Origin: Nocardia brasiliensis
GTDB lineage: Bacteria; Actinomycetota; Actinomycetes; Mycobacteriales; Mycobacteriaceae
Assembly (NCBI RefSeq): GCF_011801125.1
Contig: NZ_CP046171.1
Span: forward strand, 3,348,001 to 3,412,000
Reading direction: 5' to 3'
Length of the DNA stretch: 64,000 nucleotides
Made by a program: the position numbers and the translations under genes. The notes beneath the pieces were generated by a model, which was given only the letters and a program-made list of their open reading frames with translations, ran no database searches and had not been told where the DNA came from. Positions 62,735-64,000 of the stretch are shown here, piece by piece. Each line of letters begins with the position of its first letter. The stretch's first letter is position 1.

Positions 62735-64000
62735 CGCACGACGACAACGACTTCCGGATCGCCGTGACCGGCATGGCCTGCCGGTTCCCCGGCGCCGACA
62801 CGGTCTCCGAGTACTGGCAGAACCTGTGCGCGGGGCGGGAATCGGTGGGTCCGCTCGCGCCGGAGACCATGCCCGCCGACCCGCCCGCCGGCTACGTGCA
62901 CGTGGGCGCGGTGCTGGCGGACGCGGACAAGTTCGACGCGGAGTTCTTCGACATGAGCCCCCGTGAGGTCCAGCTGACCGACCCGCAGCAGCGGTTGTTC
63001 CTGCTGTGCGCGTGGGAGGCGCTGGAGGACAGCGGTCGGCTCGCCACCGAGAATCCGGGCGCGGTAGGCGTTTTCGCGGGCTCCGGCCTGAGCACCTACC
63101 TACTGCGCAACCTGGCCGGGCACGCGAGCCTGTTCCAGACACCGAGCTCGCAACTGCACGCCCTGCACGGCAACGCCTCGGATTACCTCGCCACCAGGGT
63201 CTCCTACAAGTTGAACCTGACCGGCCCGAGCTTCGCCGTGCAGACCGCGTGCTCGACGTCGCTGGTCGCGATTCATCAAGCGGCACAGGCCCTGCTCGAC
63301 TTCCAGTGCGACGTGGCGGTGGCGGGCGGAGCGAGCGTCCAGGTGCCGCAGCAGGCGGGCTACATCTACGAGGAGGGCTCGATCCTGTCTCCGGACGGGC
63401 ACTGCCGCGCCTTCGATGCCGAGGCCGGGGGCACGGTCTTCGGCTCCGGTGTCGGCGTCGTAGTGCTCAAGCGGCTCACCGACGCGCTCGCCGACGGCGA
63501 TCGGGTGCACGCCGTGATCCTCGGCTCCGCGGTGAACAACGACGGCGCCAACAAGATCGGCTACACCGCACCGGGCATCGCGGGCCAGCGCGCCGTCATC
63601 CGAGAAGCGTTGTCGGCGGCCGGTATCGGCGCCGACACCATCGGCTACGTCGAAGCGCACGGCACCGGAACCAAGCTGGGCGATCCGATCGAGATCGCGG
63701 CGCTCAGCGCCGCCTACCGCGAGCACACGGCCGCGACCGGGTACTGCGCGCTGGGATCGGTGAAATCCAATGTGGGTCACCTGAATTCCGCAGGCGGCGT
63801 CGCCGGTTTCATCAAAGCGGTGCTCGCGGTGCGCGACGGTCGCATTCCGGCGAGCCTGCATTACACGAGGCCGAATCCGGAGATCGACTTCGCGGCGAGC
63901 CCGTTCTATGTCAACACCGAGCTGACCGAGTGGCGCGATACGGTGCGGCGGGCGGGCGTGAGCGCGTTCGGCATCGGCGGCACCAACGCGCACGTCATCG
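62731..64000 (+). CDS. Type I polyketide synthase, ketosynthase (cut by window end)
   Basis: The first 423 residues of a PKS, starting with ATGA overlap of the NRPS stop. The ketosynthase holds T-A-C-S-T (Cys174), E-A-H-G-T-G-T (His310) and N-V-G-H (His350), and runs to G-I-G-G-T-N-A-H at the window edge, so it is complete only in its catalytic core. It has no N-terminal docking segment: the KS begins within nine residues, so it takes the peptidyl chain from the NRPS. Later domains are outside the window. Confidence 0.9.
   Translation, partial: MTHDDNDFRIAVTGMACRFPGADTVSEYWQNLCAGRESVGPLAPETMPADPPAGYVHVGAVLADADKFDAEFFDMSPREVQLTDPQQRLFLLCAWEALEDSGRLATENPGAVGVFAGSGLSTYLLRNLAGHASLFQTPSSQLHALHGNASDYLATRVSYKLNLTGPSFAVQTACSTSLVAIHQAAQALLDFQCDVAVAGGASVQVPQQAGYIYEEGSILSPDGHCRAFDAEAGGTVFGSGVGVVVLKRLTDALADGDRVHAVILGSAVNNDGANKIGYTAPGIAGQRAVIREALSAAGIGADTIGYVEAHGTGTKLGDPIEIAALSAAYREHTAATGYCALGSVKSNVGHLNSAGGVAGFIKAVLAVRDGRIPASLHYTRPNPEIDFAASPFYVNTELTEWRDTVRRAGVSAFGIGGTNAHVI

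Noticed and set aside
58643-63286. Very long open frame on the minus strand opposite the NRPS and PKS genes
   Set aside because: It mirrors high-GC codon use of the real genes on the plus strand, has no family motifs, and is a shadow.
1-64000. tRNA genes, rRNA, CRISPR arrays, insertion sequences
   Set aside because: No cloverleaf ends, repeat-spacer pattern or transposase was seen on reading; a tRNA or CRISPR scan was not run.

Overview
High-GC actinobacterial chromosome, most likely Nocardia or a close relative. The GC-rich third codon positions, frequent GTG/TTG starts, a DUF574-type methyltransferase, an LppP/LprE-type lipoprotein, F420-type and MpaB-type oxidoreductases, an OhrR/Ohr pair and a large modular PKS/NRPS locus all fit. 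No rRNA, tRNA, CRISPR array, IS element or phage module was recognised. All assignments come from reading translated sequence and family motifs; no database search was run.

Layout. 1-7 kb: a truncated secreted lipase, a TetR regulator divergent from a cytochrome P450 / [3Fe-4S] ferredoxin / FAD oxidoreductase operon, then an ohrR-ohr-quinone oxidoreductase peroxide-response operon. 7-16 kb: a DUF574 methyltransferase and a histidine utilisation locus (IclR regulator divergent from hutH-hutU-M20 amidohydrolase-hutF-hutI). 16-25 kb: PQQ-type sugar dehydrogenase, LysR, an F420 LLM oxidoreductase, gluconokinase, a class III cyclase, an HsaA-like monooxygenase, a DJ-1/PfpI protein and an M50 protease. 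Three decayed gene remnants lie among them. 25-36 kb: acyl-CoA ligase, Ser/Thr kinase, BASS transporter, Gfo/Idh oxidoreductase, membrane protein, mannitol dehydrogenase-HAD phosphatase pair, LppP/LprE lipoprotein, and HxlR/CMD divergent pair. 36-41.5 kb: a CitA/CitB-like two-component system divergent from an SsuA/NMT1-type ABC importer. 41.6-46.5 kb: TetR-hydrolase pair, siderophore-interacting protein under a probable iron box, amino acid permease. 46-49.2 kb: TetR divergent from an operon of two different MpaB/DUF2236 oxygenases plus a small 2Fe-2S ferredoxin. 49.3-52.9 kb: UbiB/ABC1 kinase-like protein and a DHA2 drug exporter.

53.5-64 kb (running off the end): a hybrid PKS/NRPS gene cluster that starts with a CPBP-type membrane protease, then a PKS (ACP-KS-AT-carrier), an NRPS (C-PCP-C-A-PCP) and another PKS gene whose KS is cut by the window edge. 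The four genes are tightly spaced or overlapping on one strand, so they are probably co-transcribed from a long AT-richer leader. The N-terminal ACP, the absence of any reductive domain in the first PKS module and the adenylation-less first NRPS module make the product hard to assign to a known pathway. This cluster is the strongest novelty candidate, followed by the MpaB pair with its short-loop ferredoxin.
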